Assembly: GCF_004000255.1 (NCBI RefSeq)
Contig: NZ_RCIQ01000003.1
Span: 1 to 56,387 of the forward strand
Reading direction: 5' to 3'
DNA length: 56,387 nt
DNA from: Nioella ostreopsis
GTDB lineage: Bacteria > Pseudomonadota > Alphaproteobacteria > Rhodobacterales > Rhodobacteraceae
The notes under the pieces are model-generated. The model was not told the DNA's origin, made no database searches, and worked only from the letters and a program-made list of their open reading frames with translations. Made by a program: the position numbers and the translations under genes. This document shows, in pieces, positions 28,363-35,866 of the stretch; the first letter of the stretch is position 1, and each line of letters starts with the position of its first letter.

Positions 28363-30174
28363 TCACTCCGCTTCGTACCACCAGACATCGGGCTGGAACC
28401 CAAGCCAGTCGCCATAGATCGGCAGGGTCTCGGGGAAATGCAGCTCCCGCACATGGGCGATGCGGCTGACCGGCGAGTACCAGATCGGGATCACATAGCG
28501 GCCCGATGTCAGCACCCGGTCGAGCGCCCGCACGGCGGCGCGATAATTGTCCTGACTTTCGGCTGTCAGCATCTCATCCACCATCGCCTCGATGGCCGGG
28601 TTGCAGACCCCCATCAGGTTGCGGCTGCCCTCCACATCGACCATGTCGCAGCCCCAATAGAGGTACTGCTCGTTGCCGGGCGACAGCGACACGCCGCGCG
28701 CGAACCAGGTCATGTCGAAATCATAGGCGTCCGTCCGCTCGCGATATTGCGCGCTGTCGATGGTCGTTACCGTCGGCGTGATCCCGAGACGAGAGAGCGA
28801 TTCCACATAGATATTGATGATCGCCTGATTCTCAGCCGATCCCTGGCTCAGCACGATCTCGAAGGTGAAGGGCGTTCCGTCGGGGCCGGTCATGACACCT
28901 TCCTGCACCGAATAGCCTGCCTCCTCCATCAGCCCCATGGCGGCGCGGATGCCCGCCCGGTTGGCCTCGCGCCCGTCGGATACGGGGAAGTCGTAGCCCT
29001 CCAGCGCGCCGGGAAGCAGGTCATCCGCGAAGGGTTCCAGCAGCTCCAGCACCCGGCCCTCTGCCGCGCCGGGTTCCATCCCGAGGATCGAATTGGAGAA
29101 GTAAGAGGTGATGCGCGGTGCCAGCCCGCCATTCTGGGTCTGGTTGATGAATTCGTAGTTAAAGGCCTGAATCATTGCCTCGCGCACCCGCCAATCCTCG
29201 AATTGCGGGGACCGGGTGTTCATCACGAAGCCCCACATCCCCGTGGGCCGTTCATGCGGCACCTCGGACAGCACCACCTCGCCCGACTGCACACGCGGGA
29301 AATCGTAGTTGGTTTCCCAATCGGCGGCGTTGGTTTCGCGGATCGTGGTGATCTCGCCAGCGACGAAGGCCTCCCACATGGCGGTGCCGTCCCCGAAGAA
29401 TTCCAGCCGGATCTCATCAATCACATTGGTGCCCCGTCGGAACGGCAGGTCAGCGCCCCAGTAATCGGGGTTGCGGCGCAGGGACACGAACCGCCCGGCC
29501 TCGAAATCGTCGATGACATATGGCGCGCTGGAGATCGGGATCGCGTCGATCCCGCTTTCGGTGAAATCACGCCCCTCCCATTGTGCCGCCTGCAAGATGG
29601 GTCGCATCCCCATGATCAGCGCCAGCTCCCGGTCGGGTTCGCTAAAGGTGATGCGCACGCCACGCTCGCCCACGGCCTCGATGCTGCTCACCCGGTTCCA
29701 CGCGTTCAGGTAGCGCGGATGGCCCTCGGTGCCTAGCGTCTCATAGGACCAGATCACATCGGCCACGGTCACCGGGCTGCCGTCAGAGAATCGGGCCTCG
29801 GGACGCAGCTGAAACTCGACCCAGGTCCCGCCCTCGCCAACCTCGACCGATTCGGCCAAGAGGCCGTAAAGCGTGAAGGGTTCATCCCAGCTTCGCCCCA
29901 TGAGGCTTTCATAGGCCAGAAAGCGCAGCTGCCACGGCGTCGATCCGGCGCGGATATGCGGGTTGAGACTGTCGAAGCTGCCGACCTCACCGGTGACGAT
30001 CCGGCCACCGGTTGGCGCATCGGGGTTGGCATAGGGAAGATGCGCAAAATCTGGGGGCAGCGCAGGCTCACCATACATAGCGATGCCATAGGACGGCTCC
30101 GCCGCAGCCCCGCCCGAAAGAATCGCCATGACGCCAAAAACGCCTGCAATCTGTCTGAAACAATTCCTGCTCAT
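28363..30174 (-). CDS. Family-5 extracellular solute-binding protein (peptide ABC transporter type)
   Basis: A 603-residue exported protein with signal peptide MSRNCFRQIAGVFGVMAIL ending at GGAAAEPSYG. It has the SBP_bac_5 pattern: SFDSLNPHIRAG, YESLMGR, SDGSPVTVADVIWSYETL, FYVD-type NPDYWGADLPFRRG, and DWRVREAMIQAFNYEFINQ. The size and the start resemble the YejA-like branch that binds oligopeptides. No permease or ATPase genes are next to it, so partner subunits must be elsewhere. The ATG at 30174 has AGGGG upstream; an earlier in-frame start is not supported. Confidence 0.92.
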   Translation of the reverse strand: MSRNCFRQIAGVFGVMAILSGGAAAEPSYGIAMYGEPALPPDFAHLPYANPDAPTGGRIVTGEVGSFDSLNPHIRAGSTPWQLRFLAYESLMGRSWDEPFTLYGLLAESVEVGEGGTWVEFQLRPEARFSDGSPVTVADVIWSYETLGTEGHPRYLNAWNRVSSIEAVGERGVRITFSEPDRELALIMGMRPILQAAQWEGRDFTESGIDAIPISSAPYVIDDFEAGRFVSLRRNPDYWGADLPFRRGTNVIDEIRLEFFGDGTAMWEAFVAGEITTIRETNAADWETNYDFPRVQSGEVVLSEVPHERPTGMWGFVMNTRSPQFEDWRVREAMIQAFNYEFINQTQNGGLAPRITSYFSNSILGMEPGAAEGRVLELLEPFADDLLPGALEGYDFPVSDGREANRAGIRAAMGLMEEAGYSVQEGVMTGPDGTPFTFEIVLSQGSAENQAIINIYVESLSRLGITPTVTTIDSAQYRERTDAYDFDMTWFARGVSLSPGNEQYLYWGCDMVDVEGSRNLMGVCNPAIEAMVDEMLTAESQDNYRAAVRALDRVLTSGRYVIPIWYSPVSRIAHVRELHFPETLPIYGDWLGFQPDVWWYEAE

Positions 30175-30252
30175 CTGTAAACAATCCCCTTGATGCCTTG
30201 TTTGCTTGTTCAGGACGCTACTCTCCCCTGAATTTGGTTTCAAACTTTTCGG

Positions 30253-30282
30253 TTGGACTCTGAGCAAGTGATTGCTTATAAA
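30253..30282 (+). promoter_or_regulatory. Sigma70-type promoter for a candidate small RNA
   Basis: TTGGAC (30253-30258) and TATAAA (30277-30282) are 18 bases apart. The expected start is near 30289, which would give a transcript of about 75 bases ending at the hairpin at 30336-30364. There is no rightward gene between this promoter and that terminator. Confidence 0.65.
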
Positions 30283-30288
30283 GGATGC

Positions 30289-30364
30289 ACTGCTCGATAG
30301 GTTTCTTGCCTGTATGAAACCTGCCTCAATAACTTAACGCCGGCTTCGTGCCGGCGTTTTTTTT
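30289..30364 (+). ncRNA. Candidate small RNA, about 75 nt
   Basis: The interval has a promoter at its left, a first hairpin AGGTTTC-N10-GAAACCT (30299-30322, loop TTGCCTGTAT), a 13-base unpaired linker, and a strong intrinsic terminator AACGCCGGC-TTCGT-GCCGGCGTT followed by T-rich sequence to 30364. It lies between the divergent solute-binding and 3-hydroxybutyrate dehydrogenase genes, and no frame with a ribosome site is inside. The alternative is a terminated leader of the downstream dehydrogenase gene, that is, an attenuator. I do not recognise it as a named RNA family. Confidence 0.6.
30336..30364 (+). terminator. Strong intrinsic terminator ending the candidate small RNA
   Basis: A perfect 9-bp stem (AACGCCGGC with GCCGGCGTT) closes a 5-base loop; eight T run through 30357-30364. 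It points rightward although no rightward protein gene lies upstream within 5 kb. Confidence 0.88.
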
Positions 30365-30449
30365 GGTCAGGCTGCGCGGCTTTTGCCTCTGTCCATACTG
30401 CACGTGCAGCATTACGGTGCTGGCAAATCGTATAGGACAGGAGCCTCCG

Positions 30450-31235
30450 ATGGCCATCACCACTTCGCTTGCCGGAAAAACCGCTGTCATCACCGGTTCC
30501 AACTCAGGGATAGGTTTGGGAATCGCCCGTGAACTGGCCCGCGCCGGGGCGGATGTCGTTCTCAACTCCTTCACCGATCGGGACGAGGATCACGCATTGG
30601 CGGCAGAGATCGCCGCGGAACGCGGCGTCACGGTCCGCTACATCAAGGCGGACATGTCCAAGGGGGATGAGTGCCGCGCGCTGATCGAACAGGCCGGGGC
30701 CTGCGATATCCTGATCAACAATGCGGGCATCCAGCATGTCGAAGCCATCGACAAGTTCCCGGTCGAAAAATGGGATGCGATCATCGCGATCAATCTCAGC
30801 TCTGCCTTCCACACCACCGCCGCCGCCCTGCCGATGATGCGCGCCGCCGGATGGGGACGGGTGATCAATATCGCCTCGGCCCATGGCCTGACCGCGAGCC
30901 CCTACAAATCCGCCTATATCGCGGCGAAGCACGGCATTGTCGGGCTGACCAAGACCACCGCGCTGGAAACGGCGGAAGAGCCGATCACGGCCAACGCGAT
31001 CTGCCCCGGCTATGTGCTGACCCCGCTCGTTGAGGCGCAGATCCCAGACCAGATGAAGGCCCATAACATGGACCGCGACACAGTGGTGCGAGAGGTTATG
31101 CTGCTGCGCCAGCCCTCGCGTGAATTCGCCACCGTCGAACAGATGGGCGGCACAGCTGCCTTCCTCTGCTCCGACGCGGCGGCCCAGATCACCGGCACGA
31201 CGATTAGCGTCGATGGCGGCTGGACGGCGCTATGA
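30450..31235 (+). CDS. 3-hydroxybutyrate dehydrogenase (SDR family)
   Basis: A 261-residue short-chain dehydrogenase. The NAD-binding TGSNSGIGLGIA lies near residue 15, NNAG is in ILINNAGIQHVEAI, and the catalytic Ser143 (NIASAHGL), Tyr156 and Lys160 (YKSAYIAAKHG) are intact. The block PITANAICPGYVLTPLVEAQIP and the ending SVDGGWTAL are characteristic of D-3-hydroxybutyrate dehydrogenase, which converts 3-hydroxybutyrate to acetoacetate in storage-polymer breakdown. GACAGGAG precedes the ATG at 30450; upstream in-frame codons overlap the terminator and are rejected. A patatin-like lipase follows. Confidence 0.92.
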   Translation: MAITTSLAGKTAVITGSNSGIGLGIARELARAGADVVLNSFTDRDEDHALAAEIAAERGVTVRYIKADMSKGDECRALIEQAGACDILINNAGIQHVEAIDKFPVEKWDAIIAINLSSAFHTTAAALPMMRAAGWGRVINIASAHGLTASPYKSAYIAAKHGIVGLTKTTALETAEEPITANAICPGYVLTPLVEAQIPDQMKAHNMDRDTVVREVMLLRQPSREFATVEQMGGTAAFLCSDAAAQITGTTISVDGGWTAL

Positions 31236-31280
31236 TCCACCCGCGTTAGCCCCACATTAAGGTTAACGCAGCGCCCTGCC

Positions 31281-31316
31281 CCTTCTTCTTGGCTCAAATA
31301 CTCCCGCCGGAGGCGT
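31281..31316 (+). repeat. Dispersed intergenic repeat, copy B
   Basis: It reads CTTCTTGGCTCAAATACTCC, then CGCCGGAGG with a short hairpin CTCC-CGCC-GGAG. It is nearly identical to copy D (50611-50650, other strand). It lies between the dehydrogenase and patatin genes. Confidence 0.7.
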
Positions 31317-31346
31317 CCCGCCCATGCCACAAGAACAGCCCTGCGA

Positions 31347-32378
31347 ATGACAGCAAAACGCATCAACCTCGCCCTTCAGGGCGGTGGCGCGCATGGGGCG
31401 TTCACCTGGGGCGTGCTCGACCGGTTGTTGCAGGAGCCCTCGATCGAGATCGCGGCCATGTCCGGCACCTCTGCCGGGGCGCTCAATGGCGCGGCGGTCA
31501 AGGCGGGGCTCAGTCAGGGCAGCCGCGATCTGGCGCGCGAGAACCTCGTCTGGCTGTGGGAGCAGATGGGGGCGATCACGGATGAGCGGTTCAATGCCTG
31601 GCTCGGGGCCATTTCCCCGCTGGCAATCAGCCACTGGATCGAGACCTCGCTGCCCTTCGCCATCGGTGACGCGGTCAGCCGCATGGTCAGCCCCTATAGC
31701 TATGGGCCGTTTTTCGGCAATCCGCTGACACCGATTGTCGACAAGTTTCACTACGAACATATCTGCTGCGCCGAGGGGCCCGATTTCTTCGTCTGCGCCA
31801 CCAATGTCCGGACCGGCAAGATCCGTGTTTTCGGTGGGGATGAGATCGGGACATCCCCGCTTCTGGCCTCCGCCTGTTTGCCAACCCTGTTCAAGGCCGT
31901 GGAAATCGACGATCCGAAAACCGGCGCGCGAGAGGCCTATTGGGACGGCGGCTATACCGGCAACCCGGCGCTGTTTCCCCTGTTTGAACCGCATCTGCCC
32001 GACGACATCCTCATCGTGAATATCAACCCGCTGATCCGCCATGATGTCCCGACCAGTGCGCGGGCAATCCAGAACCGGGTGAACGAGGTCAGCTTCAATG
32101 CGTCTCTGCTCAGCGAATTGCGCGCCATCCGCTTCGTTCAGCGCCTGCTGACAGAGGGCGCGCTGAATCCCGGCAGCATGAAAAACGTTCTGGTCCACAT
32201 GATCTCGGATGACGCGCTGATGCGGCAGCTTTCGGTTGCCACCAAGGTCGTGCCGGTTCCGCAGGTGCTGCACCAACTGTTCGAGGCCGGGGTTGCGGCC
32301 TGCGATGCCTTTCTCGCCAAGCATGGGGACCGCATCGGGCAGGAGAGCAGTGCCGATCTTGCGGCGATGTTCGACTGA
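31347..32378 (+). CDS. Patatin-like phospholipase/acyl hydrolase
   Basis: A 343-residue protein of the patatin fold, with oxyanion loop LQGGGAHGAF, nucleophile Ser42 in MSGTSAGALNG and catalytic Asp200 in WDGGYTGNP, the complete Ser-Asp dyad. No signal peptide is seen, so it should act in the cytoplasm or at the inner membrane. It follows the 3-hydroxybutyrate dehydrogenase gene in the same direction after 111 bases. That context suggests, but does not show, a role in intracellular polyhydroxybutyrate or lipid turnover; a general phospholipase is the alternative. Confidence 0.9.
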   Translation: MTAKRINLALQGGGAHGAFTWGVLDRLLQEPSIEIAAMSGTSAGALNGAAVKAGLSQGSRDLARENLVWLWEQMGAITDERFNAWLGAISPLAISHWIETSLPFAIGDAVSRMVSPYSYGPFFGNPLTPIVDKFHYEHICCAEGPDFFVCATNVRTGKIRVFGGDEIGTSPLLASACLPTLFKAVEIDDPKTGAREAYWDGGYTGNPALFPLFEPHLPDDILIVNINPLIRHDVPTSARAIQNRVNEVSFNASLLSELRAIRFVQRLLTEGALNPGSMKNVLVHMISDDALMRQLSVATKVVPVPQVLHQLFEAGVAACDAFLAKHGDRIGQESSADLAAMFD

Positions 32379-32408
32379 CACCCAACCCGATGCGCGGATG
32401 ATCAGCGT

Positions 32409-32465
32409 TGGAGCGAGGGGCCAGCCCCTCGCGCTCCCCGAGGTATTTTTGCCAAGCTGAAAGGG
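32409..32465 (-). repeat. Dispersed intergenic repeat, copy C
   Basis: On the minus strand it reads TTTCAGCTTGGCAAAAATAC, then CTCGGGGAGCG, then a hairpin GAGGGGC-TGG-CCCCTC. It shares the core and the following hairpin with copy A. It sits between the convergent patatin and XRE genes and may act as a terminator for both. Confidence 0.7.
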
Positions 32466-32501
32466 GCGCCGACAATTTTAGCTAAATGCCAGGGGAAACG
32501 G

Positions 32502-33125
32502 TTATCCCAGGCAGGTCACCCAGAGGATCGTCGCGTCCTCGGCACTGACCGAGATCACGTTATGCCCCATGGTGGCGTCGTAATAGGCGCTGTCGCCCCT
32601 ACGCATGTTCACCGGGGCGTAGAATTCCGTGATCAGCTGGATCTCTCCGGTCAGGACATAGAGGAATTCCTCGCCCTCGTGGCGCACCCACCCGTCAAAC
32701 TCCTCGAAGCTGCGGGCACGGATGCGGGCGCGGTAGGGCAGCATGGCCTTCTGGGTCAGCTGCGGGGCCAGCATCTCGTGTTCATAGGTGGCGGTCGGGT
32801 GCGGCTCGCCCGCGCCGGTCTGGGTCACGGCGAGGCGGCCGTTGACCTTCGGGTTGACCGTGGGGGTGAAGAGCTGCGGCACCGAGATATCCAGCCCGTC
32901 GGCCAGCTTTTTCAGCGCGTCATAGGTGGGCGACATCTGGCCGTTTTCGATCTTGGACAGTGTCGAGCGCGCCAGCCCGGCCTTCTGGGCGGCCTGTTCC
33001 AACGTCCATTCCCGCTGCTTGCGCAGCTCGCGCACCCGAATGGCGAGGTCCACCGGTTGCGAGCGATCCTGCGTGCCGCTTTCGCGGGCGAGGCGTATGA
33101 GGCTCGGTTCGTCAGAAAAATCCAT
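32502..33125 (-). CDS. XRE-family regulator with C-terminal cupin domain
   Basis: A 207-residue protein with an N-terminal XRE helix-turn-helix (about 27-85: VRELRKQREWTLEQAAQKAG, then RSTLSKIENGQMSPTYDALKKL) and a C-terminal cupin (about 125-205: HEGEEFLYVLTGEIQLITEF, then RRGDSAYYDATMGHNVIS). The cupin probably binds a small effector. It is divergent from a four-gene coupled operon (ligase, DsbA-like, methyltransferase, exporter) with 64 bases between starts, so it likely controls that operon and itself. Confidence 0.92.
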   Translation of the reverse strand: MDFSDEPSLIRLARESGTQDRSQPVDLAIRVRELRKQREWTLEQAAQKAGLARSTLSKIENGQMSPTYDALKKLADGLDISVPQLFTPTVNPKVNGRLAVTQTGAGEPHPTATYEHEMLAPQLTQKAMLPYRARIRARSFEEFDGWVRHEGEEFLYVLTGEIQLITEFYAPVNMRRGDSAYYDATMGHNVISVSAEDATILWVTCLG

Positions 33126-33189
33126 GTCCGCGATGTAGCCCGCCGCTCGGGGTCTTGCAACTGTCCCGCACCTTGCCTACGCCGGTTTC

Positions 33190-34671
33190 ATGCCTCTGCC
33201 CGATCCCTGCCCTGCCTCGTTCAACCTTGCAGCCCATGTGCTGGCCCAGGCCCCGCGCCTGCCGGACAAGATCGCGTTGGCGGTGCTGTCGCCCACCCGG
33301 TCGGACCGCTGGAGTTATGCACGACTGGAGGACCGGGTGTTGCGCACCGCCAGCGGTTTGCTGGCGCAGGGGCTGGTTCCCGGTGACCGGGTGCTGCTGC
33401 GCCTCGGGAACCGGCCTGATTTCCCGGTGGCGTATCTCGCGGCGATTGCTGTGGGGCTGGTGCCGGTGCCGACCTCCGCCCAACTGACCGGGCCGGAAAT
33501 CAGCCGCCTCGCGCCCGAGATCGCCCCGAAGCTGATCCTCGCCCATGACGGCATCGCCCTGCCCGATCCGCTGCCCTGCCCGGTGGTGACGGATCTGGAG
33601 GCTCTGGCCGCGCATGACCGCGCCACTTATCAGATGGGTGACCCCGAGCGTCTGGCCTATCTGGTCTATACCTCCGGCACATCCGGCCGCCCCCGCGCCG
33701 TCGCCCATGCGCATCGGGCCATCTGGGCGCGGCGGATGATGCATCAGGGCTGGTACGGGCTGCGCGAAAGTGATCGGCTGCTGCATGCGGGCGCCTTCAA
33801 CTGGACCTTCACGCTCGGCACCGGGCTGCTGGATCCGTGGTCCGTGGGGGCGACCGCGTTGATCCCGGCTGAAGGCACCGATCCCGGCGCGCTGCCCCTG
33901 CTGCTGAAACGCCATGACGCGACGATCTTCGCCGCCGCCCCCGGTGTCTATCGCCGGATGCTGCGCGGACCCGTGCCGCCAATGCCGAAACTGCGCCATG
34001 GGCTGAGCGCCGGGGAAAAGCTGCCCGAACCGATCCGCGAGGCCTGGGCCGGGGCGACGGGCACCACGATCCATGAGGCGCTCGGCATGTCGGAATGCTC
34101 CACATTCATTTCCGGCTGTCCCGAGAGGCCTGCGCCGTCCCACACACTCGGCTTTGCGCAGGCAGGACGGCAAATCGCGATCCTGGATCCTGACGGGCAC
34201 CCGCTGCCTCAGGGTGAGACCGGCCAGCTTGCCATCCATCGCAGCGATCCCGGCCTGATGCTGGGATATCTTGGCGATGACTGCTTCGACCTGCCCCTGA
34301 GAGGCGATTGGTTTGTCACCGGCGATTTGGTGCATGAGGACGCGGATGGGTCGCTCGTCTATCACGGCCGTTCTGACGACATGCTGAATGCCGGTGGCTT
34401 CCGCGTCTCCCCGCAGGAGATCGAGCGCGCCTTTGCGCCCCTTGTCGAGGATTGCGCGGCCGTTTCGGTGGAAATCCGCGAGGAGACGCATATCGTCTGT
34501 CTGGCGCATGTAAGCGATCGCGAAGAGCCCAACCTGCGTCAGCACGCGGAAACCTGCCTTGCACGCTACAAGCAACCACGGCTCTATGCCCGCTTCGACG
34601 CGCTGCCGCGTGGCGCAAACGGAAAACTCAACCGCAAGGCGCTGGCCGCCGCCATCAGGGACATGCAATGA
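33190..34671 (+). CDS. AMP-dependent (acyl-CoA type) synthetase/ligase
   Basis: A 493-residue class I adenylate-forming enzyme that activates a carboxylic acid as an acyl-AMP, normally then passed to CoA. Motifs: the P-loop YTSGTSGRPRAVAH (usual Lys replaced by Arg), HEALGMSECSTF, the ATP-binding Asp in WFVTGDLVHED, hinge GRSDDMLNAGGFRVSPQEIE and the catalytic C-terminal Lys in PRGANGKLNRKAL. The overall pattern resembles benzoate- or fatty acid-CoA ligases, but the substrate cannot be decided. The stop overlaps the next start by four bases (ATGA at 34668). Confidence 0.9.
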   Translation: MPLPDPCPASFNLAAHVLAQAPRLPDKIALAVLSPTRSDRWSYARLEDRVLRTASGLLAQGLVPGDRVLLRLGNRPDFPVAYLAAIAVGLVPVPTSAQLTGPEISRLAPEIAPKLILAHDGIALPDPLPCPVVTDLEALAAHDRATYQMGDPERLAYLVYTSGTSGRPRAVAHAHRAIWARRMMHQGWYGLRESDRLLHAGAFNWTFTLGTGLLDPWSVGATALIPAEGTDPGALPLLLKRHDATIFAAAPGVYRRMLRGPVPPMPKLRHGLSAGEKLPEPIREAWAGATGTTIHEALGMSECSTFISGCPERPAPSHTLGFAQAGRQIAILDPDGHPLPQGETGQLAIHRSDPGLMLGYLGDDCFDLPLRGDWFVTGDLVHEDADGSLVYHGRSDDMLNAGGFRVSPQEIERAFAPLVEDCAAVSVEIREETHIVCLAHVSDREEPNLRQHAETCLARYKQPRLYARFDALPRGANGKLNRKALAAAIRDMQ

Positions 34672-35312
34672 TCAAGCTCGACATCCTTTCCGATCCGATC
34701 TGCCCTTGGTGCTACATCGGAAAGGCCTATCTGGATCGCGCGCTGGAGGCGGCTGGCGACCATCCCTTCGCCATCGAATGGCACCCGTTCCAGCTGAACC
34801 CCGAGATGCCGACGGAAGGCATGGATCGGCGCGCCTATCTGGAGGCCAAGTTCGGCGGCAAGGAGGGTGCGGTGCGCGCCTATGCGCCGGTGGTGGAACA
34901 TGCGGAAACAGCGGGTCTGAAGCTCAATTTTGAAGGCATCGCGCGCACGCCCAATACGCTCAACGCGCATCGCCTGATCCACTGGGCGGGGATTGAGCAG
35001 CGCCAGACGCCGGTCGTCTCGGCGCTGTTTAAGGCCTATTTCGTCGATGGTCGCGATATCGGTGACAGCGACACGTTGGCCGAGATCGCAGGCGCATCCG
35101 GGCTCGACGCTGCGATGGTCGCGACCCTGCTGGCGGGCGAGTCAGACGCTGACGATATCCGCGCCCGCGACGCCCATGCCCGTGAACGGGGCGTGACGGG
35201 TGTGCCCACTTTCGTTGTCGCCAACCAGCACGTGCTGACCGGCGCGCAACCGCCCGAGCTGTGGGGCAAGGTAATCGAGGATATCCGGGGCCTCATGAAA
35301 GAGGCTGAATGA
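34668..35312 (+). CDS. DsbA-family oxidoreductase (FrnE-like)
   Basis: A 214-residue thioredoxin-fold protein with the DsbA insertion. It has redox motif CPWC (Cys12 and Cys15) in DPICPWCYIGK, substrate-like IEWHPFQLNPEMP, and the cis-Pro loop GVTGVPTFVVANQHVLTGAQ. There is no signal peptide, so it works in the cytoplasm as FrnE-type and 2-hydroxychromene carboxylate isomerase-like proteins do. Four-base overlaps at both ends tie it to the ligase upstream and the methyltransferase downstream. Its redox partner or substrate is unknown. Confidence 0.92.
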   Translation: MIKLDILSDPICPWCYIGKAYLDRALEAAGDHPFAIEWHPFQLNPEMPTEGMDRRAYLEAKFGGKEGAVRAYAPVVEHAETAGLKLNFEGIARTPNTLNAHRLIHWAGIEQRQTPVVSALFKAYFVDGRDIGDSDTLAEIAGASGLDAAMVATLLAGESDADDIRARDAHARERGVTGVPTFVVANQHVLTGAQPPELWGKVIEDIRGLMKEAE

Positions 35313-35866
35313 GCGCGGGGCTGATCCTCGGGCTTTCTGCAAGCGTGATCTGGGCGGCGATCCTGGTCCTTTCGGATCGCAGGCCGGGCCACGGCCCTTG
35401 GCCCCCCCGCAAGGGCAACCTCTTGACGGCGATCTGGGCCTGGGGGCTGACCACGCTGATCTATGTGGGTCTGGTGCAGACCTTGGGTCAGACCCCGGTG
35501 CTGCCCGATCTCCTCAGATGGGGTCTCGGCCTGCCCATGGCCGTCGCTGGCAGTCTGCTTCATACCTGGGCCACGGCGGCGCTCGGGTTGAAGGGCACCA
35601 GCGGATGGGATGTGGGCCTGGCCACCAAGGGCCCCTATGCGCTCTGCCGGCATCCGCAATATCTGGGGCAGATCGTCAGCATCGCGGGGCTGTCGCTGAT
35701 CATCGGCTCGCCCGAGGCGCTGATCCTCGGGGTTGCCGCATCGCTCATGCTGGGATACGGATCAGGGGTCGAGGACCGCGCCATTCAATCGCGCGACCCA
35801 GACCTCTTCGCGGCTCATTCCGCCAATACCCCGTTCCTTTTGCCGAAATTTTCGAGCCGCACATGA
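35309..35866 (+). CDS. Isoprenylcysteine carboxyl methyltransferase (ICMT/PEMT)-like membrane protein
   Basis: A 185-residue protein with four or five membrane segments and the ICMT/PEMT signature GPYALCRHPQYLGQIV (about 108-123), followed by a late GYGSGVEDRAI that forms part of the S-adenosylmethionine site. Bacterial members methylate small lipophilic acids or amines, or have no known substrate. It is coupled by four-base overlaps to the DsbA-like gene and to the MFS gene. Confidence 0.83.
   Translation: MSAGLILGLSASVIWAAILVLSDRRPGHGPWPPRKGNLLTAIWAWGLTTLIYVGLVQTLGQTPVLPDLLRWGLGLPMAVAGSLLHTWATAALGLKGTSGWDVGLATKGPYALCRHPQYLGQIVSIAGLSLIIGSPEALILGVAASLMLGYGSGVEDRAIQSRDPDLFAAHSANTPFLLPKFSSRT

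Noticed and set aside
33126-33189. Operator for the XRE-cupin regulator
   Set aside because: Only a loose CTTGC pair was seen; no convincing symmetry in the 64-base gap.
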